Shown here: piece after piece, positions 7,999-16,019 of the stretch
Position numbering within the stretch: the first letter of the stretch is position 1
How the letters are laid out: the number at the start of each line of letters is the position of its first letter
Assembly: GCA_006227085.1 (NCBI GenBank)
Contig: SBFY01000128.1
Span: 1-26,877 of the forward strand
Reading direction: 5' to 3'
Origin: Gammaproteobacteria bacterium
GTDB lineage: Bacteria; Pseudomonadota; Gammaproteobacteria; Pseudomonadales; M0112
DNA: 26,877 bases
The notes under the pieces: model-generated
The model's input: only the letters and a program-made list of their open reading frames with translations
The model's database searches: none
Told to the model about the DNA's origin: nothing
Program-made: the position numbers and the translations under genes

Positions 7999-8038
7999 AG
8001 CCGCCCCGGATTACCAGCCCAGAGCCGCAGGAGCCACC

Positions 8039-8530
8039 ATGCCCATTGAAGCCGATAATGTCGTCCTGTTCCATTATTGCCTGCGCGATGCGCAGGGGCA
8101 GGAAATCGAAAGCTCTGATCGTGACGGTGAGCCAGCGGCCTACCTGCACGGCCACAAGGCCATCATCCCCGGCCTGGAAGCGGCCATGGCCGGGCGTGCT
8201 AGCGGTGACCGTTTCACGGTGACGGTGAAAGCCGCCGATGCCTACGGTGAGCGCCACGATGGCCCGACCCAGCGCATCCCCCTCAAGCATGTGCATCTCA
8301 AGGGCAAGCAAAAACCCAGGGCAGGTTCAGTGGTGTGGGTGGAAACGGACCAGGGGCCGCGGCAGGTGACGGTGGTGAAAGCCGGCCAGTTCATGGTGGA
8401 GGTGGATACCAACCACCCGTTGGCGGGCCAGGACATCACCTTTGATATCGAGATCATTGACGTGCGTGATGCCACGCAGGAAGAACTCGATCACGGCCAT
8501 GTGCATGGCACCGGTGGTCACAAGCATTAA
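8039..8530 (+). CDS. slyD: FKBP-type peptidyl-prolyl isomerase SlyD
   Basis: 163 aa. The ATG at 8039 has AGGAG 6 bases upstream; the frame is open from 7874, but that would run into the divergent lipoprotein gene. The order is SlyD-like: an FKBP half with F.Y.L.D..G..I.S and GLEAAMAGRASGDRFTV (about 8-64), the insert-in-flap chaperone domain with GERHDGPTQRIPL and the VW..TDQGP region (about 70-125), then NHPLAGQDITFDIEI returning to the FKBP core. The tail HGHVHGTGGHKH is a short His-rich metal-binding end of the SlyD type. SlyD is a cytoplasmic prolyl isomerase and chaperone with a nickel role in some species. Confidence 0.92.
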   Translation: MPIEADNVVLFHYCLRDAQGQEIESSDRDGEPAAYLHGHKAIIPGLEAAMAGRASGDRFTVTVKAADAYGERHDGPTQRIPLKHVHLKGKQKPRAGSVVWVETDQGPRQVTVVKAGQFMVEVDTNHPLAGQDITFDIEIIDVRDATQEELDHGHVHGTGGHKH

Positions 8531-8552
8531 GCGAAAGATGTGTGCGGCGGGC

Positions 8553-9260
8553 TCAGTAATGCAAGCCGCACTCGGTTTTCGGTTTACCGGCCCAGCGTCC
8601 GCTGCGGCCTTCCCCGGGCACGGTGCAATGCGTGCAGCCGATGGAGGAATAGCCTTCTGCCACTAGCGGGTGGAAAGGTAATGCGTGCTCGCGGATGTAG
8701 GCATCACGCTCGGCTTGCGTGACATTGATCATCGGGTTGAATTTGATGATGCCGCGCCGCTCTTCGAACACTTCCAGTGTTGCGCGGTGATCGGTTTGCC
8801 AGCCCATCAGGCTGGATACCCAGATGTCGTAATCCGGTTTGATCGCTTCCAGTGGCTGCACTTTGTTGATCGAGCAGCAGAAATCCGGGTCGGTTTCGTA
8901 GAGGCGTTCGCTCACGCTCCACTGGTGTTGCTGGGCATCGGCGCGCAGGTCTTGCACGATGAGGCCGAAGCGGCTGACCAGCTCGTCCTTGTAAGCCAGG
9001 GTCTGCGGGAAATGGAAACCGGTGTCGACAAAGGTGATGACCTGGCTGGGACGAATGCGCGAGATGATGTGCAGGAAGTAAGCCGATGTCGCGGCGAATG
9101 ACGAGGTCACCAGCACCTTGTCGGGTGCAAAATCGGTGTACAGGCGGCGGATGCGCTCTTCAAACCCGAGCGGCGCATAATCGCGGTTCAGTTGTGCAAT
9201 GGCAGCGGCAGAAAGGCCGGCACTGTTGGTGCTTGACCCGAGAACGGCTTCGGCTGGCAT
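8553..9260 (-). CDS. cysH: Assimilatory (phospho)adenylylsulfate reductase, Fe-S type
   Basis: 235 aa from the ATG at 9260, which has GGGAG 5 bases upstream; a start at 9350 would add residues not typical of the family. It is a PP-loop-type adenylylsulfate-binding fold (VTSSFAATSA at 51-60, ITFVDTGFHFPQT at 75-87). The catalytic cysteine is in ECGLH (C231). Cysteines C128, C129, C209 and C212 (DFCCSINKV and SIGCTHC) form the CC...CxxC set that ligates a 4Fe-4S cluster in APS reductases and is missing from E. coli PAPS reductase. The enzyme should reduce activated sulfate to sulfite with thioredoxin, and the cluster points to APS as substrate. No other cys gene is adjacent. Confidence 0.92.
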   Translation of the reverse strand: MPAEAVLGSSTNSAGLSAAAIAQLNRDYAPLGFEERIRRLYTDFAPDKVLVTSSFAATSAYFLHIISRIRPSQVITFVDTGFHFPQTLAYKDELVSRFGLIVQDLRADAQQHQWSVSERLYETDPDFCCSINKVQPLEAIKPDYDIWVSSLMGWQTDHRATLEVFEERRGIIKFNPMINVTQAERDAYIREHALPFHPLVAEGYSSIGCTHCTVPGEGRSGRWAGKPKTECGLHY

Positions 9261-9359
9261 GGGGGCTCCCGTGAATACCCGTGTACCTGTCAGGGCGGGC
9301 AGGATAGCGAAACGGGGTGTAAACGCCAAAGAATAAAACGCTACATGCATATGCCTGTT

Positions 9360-9827
9360 TTATTCGCCGGACATTCTCCAGTCATGGTAGGCATCCGCAG
9401 CCATCCCCATGTGCTTGTGGTTCTCATTGGGCAACTTGAAACAACCACCGGCGCTGGCAATGCGCCCTTTGGGACTGGTGATGTCGGCGTTCACGAAAGC
9501 GACCAGGTTCCGCAACTCCACCGACAGGATGTTGACCTGTATCCAGTCACCGATATGGGCCGGCGACATGAAATCGACATGGAAGGAAATGGTCGGTGTC
9601 GCGGTGTAATTGCCCAAGGCGTTGCAGACAGCACCCGACAGGGCGATATCCAGCAAGGTCATCAGGCAGCCGCCATGGGCGAACTCACCGTAGTTGCAAT
9701 GATGCTTTTCCACCCGCATGCCGATAATGGGTTGGCCATCGTCCAGCCGCATGTATAAAGGTGCGATGACATCATTGAAGGTGTTGTCGGGGCGGTAGGG
9801 CCTGAATCCCGCGGGGATGTTATCCAT
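9360..9827 (-). CDS. PaaI-like hotdog-fold acyl-CoA thioesterase
   Basis: 155 aa, with AGGAAA upstream of the ATG. The hotdog thioesterase motif NYGEFAHGGCLMTLLDIAL (residues 45-63) contains the HGG turn at 51-53 and the candidate catalytic Asp60. It is followed by TPTISFHVDFMSPAHIGDWIQV, quoted here as the strand TPTISFHVDF plus MSPAHIGDW, typical of the PaaI/4HBT group. It should hydrolyse an acyl- or aryl-CoA thioester in the cytoplasm; the substrate cannot be read from the sequence. Separate from cysH by about 100 bp and from the DUF962 gene by 54 bp. Confidence 0.85.
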   Translation of the reverse strand: MDNIPAGFRPYRPDNTFNDVIAPLYMRLDDGQPIIGMRVEKHHCNYGEFAHGGCLMTLLDIALSGAVCNALGNYTATPTISFHVDFMSPAHIGDWIQVNILSVELRNLVAFVNADITSPKGRIASAGGCFKLPNENHKHMGMAADAYHDWRMSGE

Positions 9828-9881
9828 GGTGTTTCCTGTCAGTGTTGGCAGGCCATATTGTAAGCGGCCGGTTTCCGGTAT

Positions 9882-10187
9882 TCACGCCTTGCCGCGGAGC
9901 TTGGCCCACCACCACGCCAGGCCAACGAACAGGAAGCGCCAATCCTTGAGGAACTCTGGCGGCTTGCCTTCCACCCAGTGGCCCGTGAACTGGAATACCC
10001 AGCCGAGCACAAACAAGGCGACTGCCCACGGCAGGATGGCCGGTAAAAAAGCGCCCGCCATGAGCAGGGCGATGGAGAATGCCACCAGTGGGATGCCGAC
10101 CATGTGGCAGGTGCGGTTGACCGGGTGCTGGTGGCTTTGCTGGTATTGGGCGATCCATTCGGCCCGGGATTTGCCTGTAAACATCAT
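9882..10187 (-). CDS. DUF962/Mpo1-like membrane protein
   Basis: 101 aa from the ATG at 10187. This start has GAGGTGA 3 bases upstream, whereas the longer frame start at 10241 has no ribosome site. The pattern EW...Y..SHQHPVNRTCH..GIPL (residues 10-34) and the later FQFTGHW.EG.PPEFL (66-80) are characteristic of DUF962, named for yeast Mpo1/YGL010w. Conserved histidines are H19, H21, H28 and H70; in Mpo1 such residues bind Fe(II) for alpha-oxidation of 2-hydroxy fatty acids. Two hydrophobic stretches (about 32-50 and 51-67) and a shorter one near 84-94 indicate a membrane protein. Whether this bacterial member has the yeast activity is inference. Confidence 0.83.
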   Translation of the reverse strand: MMFTGKSRAEWIAQYQQSHQHPVNRTCHMVGIPLVAFSIALLMAGAFLPAILPWAVALFVLGWVFQFTGHWVEGKPPEFLKDWRFLFVGLAWWWAKLRGKA

Positions 10188-10266
10188 GCTCACCTCATGG
10201 CTTGCAATATGGTGCAGCTCCCCGGGGATGTCAAAGGCCATCAGGGACGATTGCTAGACGCTATAC

Positions 10267-11592
10267 GTGGTTTCTTCTAATATCGTTAAGTCAACTTCTC
10301 GCCATATTGGGGCGTTCATTCCTGTGCTGCTGCTAGAAATTAATGAATTCAGCCCCGAGTTGATGCGCTGTGTTGCCGAACGATATCGGCTGCCACATTT
10401 GCAGCACTTGCTGTCGATGCGTCACTCCACGACCACAACTGATGATGATAAAGAGCGCTTTGGGCTGGATCCATGGGTGCAATGGGTTTCTATACATACC
10501 GGCGTCCCATCCCCGCAGCACGGCGTTAAACATTTGGGAGAGCCGCCAGAAAATCATCCGCAGATATGGGAAATACTGGACGAAGCAGGCCATTCAACGG
10601 CGGTTTGGGGTGCCATGAATGCAAAGCCAGGAAAAGTTGGACGCCAAGCGTGTTTTTTCCCGGACCCATGGACATTTACTGAACAGGCTGCGCCGTCACA
10701 ACTTAATGGCTTTCTTGCCTTTCCACGCTATTACGCCAAACACTATGGACATGTCAGCTGGCAGGCTTTATCAGGTTCATTGCTACGCCTGCTGTGTTTT
10801 TTTGCGCGCCCATCGATGTGGGAGACGGGCTTGCGCAGTGCCATATTAGCTGCGAGAACTGTGTTGCGGCACGGCCTCAGGCATCACATCCTGTTTGCCT
10901 TGTTTGATTGGGTCAGCACACAAGTGTTTCTGCGCTTTCATAAAAATGAGCCAGCGCATTTTTCCATTCTTTTCCTGAACTCATTGGCGCACCTGCAGCA
11001 CAACCAATGGCCAGCCAATGACGAATATCCGGATGACTTCCTGGAGTGCTTTCGTCTGATGGATGATTTGTTAGGCGATGTTTTTCGTGCATTCGAAGGA
11101 GAGCCGATCATCGTGGCAAACGCTTTTTCACAAGAGAATTGTGTTGCAGCCAACGAATACCTGTACCGGCAAAAAGAGCCTATGGATTTTCTTCAGGCAG
11201 CAGGTATCGAGCCGGAATCTGTTGAGCAGCTGATGACTAATGATGCGCACGTGTTTTTCCAAAACAAAGAAAAAGCTGCAGAAGCCACACGTGTATTGAA
11301 TGATGCCAGGATAAACGGAAGCCGGGTGTTCCAGGCTGAGCAGTCAGGTGTTCGTGTTTTTTACCAAGTGGCAAACTGGGAGCCATCACCAGAAGATGCT
11401 TTTCTGGAAATCAATCGGAAGCAGCTACTCTTCTCGCAGTATTTTGACAAGATTGTCCGGCGAACAGGGTCGCACATCCAGGAAGGTGTTGTTTTTTATA
11501 AAGGCCTGCAAATCCCGGAGCAGCTTAAAAACCATGGACTGTTTGATGTGGTGCTCCAGTGTTTTGTGCCAGATGCCGGGAAGGAAAAATAA
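10267..11592 (+). CDS. Alkaline-phosphatase/phosphodiesterase-superfamily protein with degenerate active-site motifs
   Basis: Up to 441 aa from a GTG at 10267. This start has no ribosome site; a GTG at 10324, right before the first strand LLLEINEFSP, is an alternative (422 aa). The layout follows nucleotide pyrophosphatase/phosphodiesterase proteins: strand I (20-28), WVSIHTGVPSPQHGVKHLG (73-91) in place of the N..SI.TG..P..HG segment, FLNSLAHLQHN (236-246) in place of the D..GH metal motif, and IIVANAFSQEN (281-291) in place of the usual SDHG. So the fold is recognisable, but the nucleophile Thr/Ser and several Asp/His metal ligands are not at their usual places. No signal peptide is seen. 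It is the first gene of the glycan-tailoring operon, and the deacetylase starts 2 bases after its stop. Confidence 0.7.
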   Translation: MVSSNIVKSTSRHIGAFIPVLLLEINEFSPELMRCVAERYRLPHLQHLLSMRHSTTTTDDDKERFGLDPWVQWVSIHTGVPSPQHGVKHLGEPPENHPQIWEILDEAGHSTAVWGAMNAKPGKVGRQACFFPDPWTFTEQAAPSQLNGFLAFPRYYAKHYGHVSWQALSGSLLRLLCFFARPSMWETGLRSAILAARTVLRHGLRHHILFALFDWVSTQVFLRFHKNEPAHFSILFLNSLAHLQHNQWPANDEYPDDFLECFRLMDDLLGDVFRAFEGEPIIVANAFSQENCVAANEYLYRQKEPMDFLQAAGIEPESVEQLMTNDAHVFFQNKEKAAEATRVLNDARINGSRVFQAEQSGVRVFYQVANWEPSPEDAFLEINRKQLLFSQYFDKIVRRTGSHIQEGVVFYKGLQIPEQLKNHGLFDVVLQCFVPDAGKEK

Positions 11593-11594
11593 GC

Positions 11595-12398
11595 ATGTCC
11601 TTGCCAGTGCTTCTGAGTGTTGATTATGAGCTGACGGGCTATGATTCAGATCCAGAGGCTTTTAAGCGGATAAGCAGGCAGGTTATCGATTGGTTTGACC
11701 AAAAAGGTGTTCGGGCCACATTTTTTTGTGTCGGAGATGTTTTGGAAAGGCATCCGGATCTTGTTTGCCAGATAGCGCAAAAAGGGCACGAGGTTGCATG
11801 TCATGGCTGGAAGCATATGCCCCTGGAACAAATGGATGCCTGTTCACTGGAAAATGATTTGCGCAAGTTTTTGGCTGCCCAGGAAAATTTGGGGCTGCCA
11901 CGTCCGCTTGGTTACCGGGCGCCTTTTTTCAGCTTGACTTACCGTACCCGCTGGGCTTTGGATGTGATCCGGCATATGGGGTTTGTCTATGATTCAAGCC
12001 CGATTCCTGCAAGAACCATGTTGTATGGTTATCCAGAAATCAATCAAGATATTCACCAGATGGCTAACGGACTTATTGAAATACCTGTCAGTGTTGCCAA
12101 AGGCCCACTAAAAACAGGTATCCCTTTGTTGGGGGGTACGTATTTGCGTTTGATGCCATGGTGGCCAATACGCTTGCTTATTTCCCGTTTTCAAGGAATG
12201 CCCGTGGCATATTGCCACCCATATGACCTTGATACGAATGTCAGGGATATCCATGCATTCCCGGGTAATCCGTTCTATAACTTCTTGTTGGGCCTTGGCC
12301 AAAAGCGGATGAAGTCCAGGTTGGAGAGTATTATCCAGACCCGTAAAACCATCACTTTTGCAGATGCAGCAAAGGATTTTCTTGGGGGAAGCAGGTGA
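11595..12398 (+). CDS. Polysaccharide deacetylase family protein (NodB homology)
   Basis: 267 aa from the ATG at 11595, preceded by AAGGAA 9 bases upstream. NodB motifs are in order: SVDYE at residues 8-12 (D10 as catalytic base or metal ligand), HGWKH at 70-74 (the H-x3-H zinc pair), YRAPFF at 107-112, and the C-terminal YCHPYDLD with H208. The sequence resembles the cytoplasmic-looking deacetylases found in exopolysaccharide and exosortase loci. No signal peptide is visible, so it probably acts on a nucleotide- or lipid-linked sugar, or on a glycan before export. The expected reaction is removal of an N-acetyl group. Its TGA overlaps the GTG of the carbamoyltransferase (GTGA). Confidence 0.88.
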   Translation: MSLPVLLSVDYELTGYDSDPEAFKRISRQVIDWFDQKGVRATFFCVGDVLERHPDLVCQIAQKGHEVACHGWKHMPLEQMDACSLENDLRKFLAAQENLGLPRPLGYRAPFFSLTYRTRWALDVIRHMGFVYDSSPIPARTMLYGYPEINQDIHQMANGLIEIPVSVAKGPLKTGIPLLGGTYLRLMPWWPIRLLISRFQGMPVAYCHPYDLDTNVRDIHAFPGNPFYNFLLGLGQKRMKSRLESIIQTRKTITFADAAKDFLGGSR

Positions 12399-14131
12399 AC
12401 ATTCTTGGCTTGATCGGCTATGGATATAACCCGGGAGCCGCTTTGGTAGTGAATGGCCAATTAGTGGCACATGCTGAAGAAGAGCGATTTACGCGGTTGA
12501 AGGGATCGCATTTTGTTTTTCCGCGCAAATCAGTTGCCTGGATGCTGCAAGATAATGGGCTTTCAATGGATGACATTGATGTCATTGCCTGGGGTTGGGA
12601 CCAGGATTTGTATCGCTTCCAAATGCCGTTGTTTTATGCGCGTAACTTTGTGCGGCATAGCTTGTTTCGTGGACATGGCGGCAGCTCGATAGCCAATGTA
12701 ATTTCACAGCACTGGTTAGAGCAGTGGCCATCGGTTATCAGGGAAAAAATCAAGCTTGAGCTGCTGTCCAGCGGTATCCCGGGAAGGATTCCGCCTATAA
12801 AGTTTGTATCGCACCACTTGTCGCATGCTGCAAGTGCTTTTTATCTTTCAGGTTTTCCGGAAAGCAATATCCTGGTCGTGGATGGGTCAGGTGAGCGATA
12901 TTGCACATCACTGTACCATGCGGATGGCGAAGGCATTCATGAGCTGGAGCACATTGAAATGCCCAACTCTTTGGGCTGGTTTTATGCGGCAATGACGGAG
13001 TATCTCGGTTTTATTCCTTATCGGGATGAAGGCAAGGTAATGGGATTGGCGCCTTACGGGGAGTGCGATAACGCTATTCTGGAAAGCCTTTCACAGGTTA
13101 TCTGTATAGAAGAAGAGGGATACCAGGTTAATCCGGAATATACGTTATTAGGCAAGCATAATTCGGGCAAACATTTTAGTGATGCATTGATTGGCTTGTT
13201 GGGTCCGGCGCGTCGTTATGGCGCTGAATTATCACAGCGGCATAAAAACATTGCGTTTGCTACCCAGTATTGTCTGGAGAAAGCCATACTCGCCGTCCTC
13301 AAGCGAATCAATAGTCTTCACCCCGGCGATCACTTGTGCGTTGCCGGTGGGGTTGCATTGAATTGTAAAATGAATGGCGTTTTGAGAAAGCAAAGCGGCA
13401 TCAAGGGGTTTTTTGTGCAGCCCTCTTCGACGGATGCCGGCTCCGCGCTCGGTGCAGCCTTGTGGTATGCCAGGCAGCAAGGGGAAAGGCTGGGCGAGAC
13501 GCTGGTCCATACTTATTACGGATCCGGCTATTCTGATGAAACAATAGAAACGATACTGAAAAATAACGGGCTCTCGTATTCTCGCCCGGAAAATATTGCA
13601 GCCACTGTCGGGCTGGCATTGTCGCAGGACAAGTTGGTTGGTGTTTTCCAGGGGCGCGCGGAGTTTGGTGCCAGGGCGTTGGGGCATCGCTCCATTTTGG
13701 CGAATCCGTTGAAAAAGGATGCCCGTGATCGCGTCAATGCCAGGGTAAAATTCCGCGAAGCCTGGCGCCCCTTCTGCCCGTCTGTCCTGAATGAAGAACG
13801 GGATCGTTATATTGAAGAGGCCTGTTTCGCGCCATTTATGGCTACGGCGTTCCAGCTAAAAGCTGAATATCGGGAATTGCTGGCAAGCATCGTTCATGAG
13901 GATGGATCGATCAGGCCGCAAACGGTTGATCGTGATGCCCATGCATTTATGTGGCAGTGCATCGATGCGTTTCGCCAGCATACCGGCCATGGTATCGTGC
14001 TGAATACTTCATTTAATGTGCGCGGACAGCCAATAGTAGAAAGCCCCGGGGACGCCATAGGCTGCTTCTTTTCATCTGGATTGGATGCATTAGCCATAGG
14101 TCCATTTTGGCTTGAAAAAGGTACTCACTGA
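12395..14131 (+). CDS. NodU/CmcH-type carbamoyltransferase
   Basis: 578 aa, GTG start overlapping the deacetylase stop. The N-terminal ASKHA/Kae1-like half begins ILGLIGYGYNPGAALVVNG and has EEERFTR at 28-34, SHHLSHAASAFY at 139-150 (metal-binding histidines), VVDGSGE at 161-167, GKVMGLAPYG at 213-222 and VAGGVALNC at 317-325. The C-terminal YrdC-like half has GRAEFGARALGHRSILANP at 420-438 and LNTSFNVRGQPIVESP at 536-551. All blocks of the NodU/CmcH/TobZ group are intact, so it should transfer a carbamoyl group from carbamoyl phosphate, via carbamoyl-AMP, to a hydroxyl. NodU acts on Nod-factor sugars, which fits a sugar acceptor here. The stop shares its last base with the next ATG. Confidence 0.93.
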   Translation: MNILGLIGYGYNPGAALVVNGQLVAHAEEERFTRLKGSHFVFPRKSVAWMLQDNGLSMDDIDVIAWGWDQDLYRFQMPLFYARNFVRHSLFRGHGGSSIANVISQHWLEQWPSVIREKIKLELLSSGIPGRIPPIKFVSHHLSHAASAFYLSGFPESNILVVDGSGERYCTSLYHADGEGIHELEHIEMPNSLGWFYAAMTEYLGFIPYRDEGKVMGLAPYGECDNAILESLSQVICIEEEGYQVNPEYTLLGKHNSGKHFSDALIGLLGPARRYGAELSQRHKNIAFATQYCLEKAILAVLKRINSLHPGDHLCVAGGVALNCKMNGVLRKQSGIKGFFVQPSSTDAGSALGAALWYARQQGERLGETLVHTYYGSGYSDETIETILKNNGLSYSRPENIAATVGLALSQDKLVGVFQGRAEFGARALGHRSILANPLKKDARDRVNARVKFREAWRPFCPSVLNEERDRYIEEACFAPFMATAFQLKAEYRELLASIVHEDGSIRPQTVDRDAHAFMWQCIDAFRQHTGHGIVLNTSFNVRGQPIVESPGDAIGCFFSSGLDALAIGPFWLEKGTH

Positions 14132-14922
14132 TGTGTGGCATTTTCGGGATTTTTTTCCCAGACAGCGGCCAAGGGTTTGATGCAAGGAAAACCCGCCGCA
14201 TGCTCGACTACTTGTTCACGGTTTCCCAAAGCCGGGGGCAGGAGGCAGCAGGGTTGATGATAAGGTCAGGCGATGATGTCTTGATCCACAAAGCCACCCT
14301 GTCAGGCAGGGAATTTATCCGCCAACCTTTCTACAAGGGTTTTTTTGCTGAGCCCGGCTTCTGGGACAGGCACGTTGCCAATGATGGTTTCATGGCAATA
14401 GGCCATGCGCGGCTTGATACTAATGGGTCTAAATGGGATAACGCCAATAATGCACCGTTGGAATATGAAAACCTGATAGGTGTGCACAATGGCATTATTA
14501 CTAATGTGGATGCCCTTTGGGCGCGCAATCCGCATTTGGCCAGGCATGTGACAGTGGACAGCGAAGTCATTCTCGCACTTTATGATGAACAGCTTCGCCA
14601 CCAGGATGCGATGGCGGCGCTGGAAAATGTCCTGAAGCAAATCGAAGGTTCAGCAAGCGTCGCTATTTTTGATCGCACCCGGAAGACAGTCGCATTGGGA
14701 ACCAACACGGGATCGCTCTATGTGGCTGATTATGCGAATGAGCTTTTTGTGTTTGCATCCGAAGCATATATCTTGCGGAGTTTCCACGAAAAAATGCGAT
14801 TCTTGCATGGCTTGAAGCCATATGCTTTACGGCAGGTCCTGCCAGGAACCGTGATGATTTATGATGTCCAGCGCCATCATCATGGCGCATACCAAGGGCG
14901 ATTAGTCAGTGAAGTATTGTAA
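14131..14922 (+). CDS. Class II (Ntn-type) glutamine amidotransferase, stand-alone glutaminase subunit
   Basis: 263 aa, start directly overlapping the carbamoyltransferase stop (TGATG). It begins MCGIFGIF, giving the N-terminal nucleophile Cys2 after Met removal. Other class II glutaminase positions are intact: SRGQEAAG at 34-41, GHARLDT at 91-97 (glutamine-binding Arg94), HNGIITN at 119-125 (oxyanion Asn/Gly) and VDSE at 142-145. The length covers only the glutaminase domain: there is no sugar isomerase, phosphoribosyltransferase or asparagine synthetase domain. It should release ammonia from glutamine for a partner, and the next gene, overlapping by 14 bases, is the obvious candidate. Confidence 0.9.
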   Translation: MCGIFGIFFPDSGQGFDARKTRRMLDYLFTVSQSRGQEAAGLMIRSGDDVLIHKATLSGREFIRQPFYKGFFAEPGFWDRHVANDGFMAIGHARLDTNGSKWDNANNAPLEYENLIGVHNGIITNVDALWARNPHLARHVTVDSEVILALYDEQLRHQDAMAALENVLKQIEGSASVAIFDRTRKTVALGTNTGSLYVADYANELFVFASEAYILRSFHEKMRFLHGLKPYALRQVLPGTVMIYDVQRHHHGAYQGRLVSEVL

Positions 14923-16012
14923 AAAATGTATTCTGCCAGAATCGATGCCGCTCATTACATTTGATGAGAATGGGGTGTGCAACTATTGCCGCCAACATCA
15001 ACCTATTACCGTGCAAGGGAGAGAGGCTCTAGAAAGACTGGTCGCCCCCTATCGCAGCAAAAATGGCGAGCCCGATTGCGTGATCGCGTTCAGTGGTGGC
15101 CGTGACAGCGCTTATGGCTTGCATTTCCTGAAGAAAGAACTGGGCATGAATCCAATCGCTTTTACTTACGATTGGGGGATGGTGACGGATCTGGCAAGAC
15201 GCAATCAAGCTAGATTGGTGGGCAAGCTCGGTGTTGAGCATATCATTGTTGCTGCAAATATCGATAAAAAACGCCGCAATATACGCAAGAACGTCTCGGC
15301 CTGGTTGAAGCGACCGGACCCCGGGATGGTCACATTGTTTATGGCCGGAGATAAGCAATGTGAATATTACATGACGAAAATCGCCAACAATAACAACATA
15401 AAACTCAAGTTTTTTTGTCGCGGAAACCGTTTTGAAAATGAAGAGTTCAAGTGGGGGTACTGCAATATCAGTGATGGTTCACCAGAAGGGGTTTTGCATA
15501 ATCTGGCATTGGCTGGAAAGGTAAGGATTTTGGCGTATTTTGCAAAACAGTATCTGCTCAATCCTTCGTATATCAACATTTCGATATGGGATACCTTCTT
15601 TGCTTATTGGGTGACATATATGATGCCCCTGGACTTCACATACCTGTGGCATTACATCCCTTGGGAAGAAGAAAAGATTGTTTCGACCCTGCGAGGCCAA
15701 TACGGCTGGGAGACTGAGCCAGGATCGAAACAAACATGGAGAACAGATGACGGAACATCGCCGTTTTATAACTATATTTACGATGCAATAGGCGGATTTA
15801 CCGAAAATGATACCTTCCGTAGCAACCAGATTCGCGAAGGTTTGCTAACTCGTGAAGAAGCTTTTGCCTTGGTCAAGGAAGAAAACAAGCCAAGGATGCA
15901 AGCGCTGCAATGGTATTTCTCGGCCATTGGCATGGACTGTGAAAAAGTGCTGGCCGCTGTTGATGCGATTCCAAAAAGGTACGATCCGTCACAGCCATTG
16001 CATGAAGAATGA
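14909..16012 (+). CDS. PP-loop N-acetyl sugar amidotransferase-like protein (WbpG/PseA type)
   Basis: 367 aa, GTG start inside the previous gene (14-base overlap). The N-terminus KYCKKCILPESMPLITFDENG plus VCNYC (C4, C7, C24, C27) is the Cys4 knuckle of the N-acetyl sugar amidotransferase family (quoted as KYCKKCILPESMP, ITFDENG and VCNYC). The ATP-binding PP-loop SGGRDSAYGL is at 62-71. WbpG/PseA-type enzymes turn an N-acetyl sugar into an acetamidino sugar, using ammonia from a HisH-like glutaminase channelled through a HisF-like partner. Neither HisH nor HisF is nearby; instead the upstream gene is a class II glutaminase. The C-terminal 200 residues are aromatic-rich and lack recognised domains. 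The actual acceptor group is unknown. Stop lies 7 bases from the opposing operon. Confidence 0.83.
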   Translation: MKYCKKCILPESMPLITFDENGVCNYCRQHQPITVQGREALERLVAPYRSKNGEPDCVIAFSGGRDSAYGLHFLKKELGMNPIAFTYDWGMVTDLARRNQARLVGKLGVEHIIVAANIDKKRRNIRKNVSAWLKRPDPGMVTLFMAGDKQCEYYMTKIANNNNIKLKFFCRGNRFENEEFKWGYCNISDGSPEGVLHNLALAGKVRILAYFAKQYLLNPSYINISIWDTFFAYWVTYMMPLDFTYLWHYIPWEEEKIVSTLRGQYGWETEPGSKQTWRTDDGTSPFYNYIYDAIGGFTENDTFRSNQIREGLLTREEAFALVKEENKPRMQALQWYFSAIGMDCEKVLAAVDAIPKRYDPSQPLHEE

Positions 16013-16019
16013 TGGTGGA

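Noticed and set aside
7874..8038. N-terminal extension of slyD
   Set aside because: The extension runs through the divergent promoter and into the lipoprotein gene, while the ATG at 8039 has AGGAG and matches the family start.
9261..9350. Longer start for cysH
   Set aside because: The extra 30 residues are not typical, and the ATG at 9260 has a proper ribosome site.
10188..10241. Longer start for the DUF962 gene
   Set aside because: The ATG at 10241 has no ribosome site, whereas the ATG at 10187 has GAGGTGA just upstream and begins at the family's usual place.
14909..16012. PP-loop protein as a tRNA thiolation or queuosine-type enzyme
   Set aside because: The Cys4 N-terminus KYCKKCILPES and the glycan-gene setting fit sugar amidotransferases better than TtcA, TilS or QueC.
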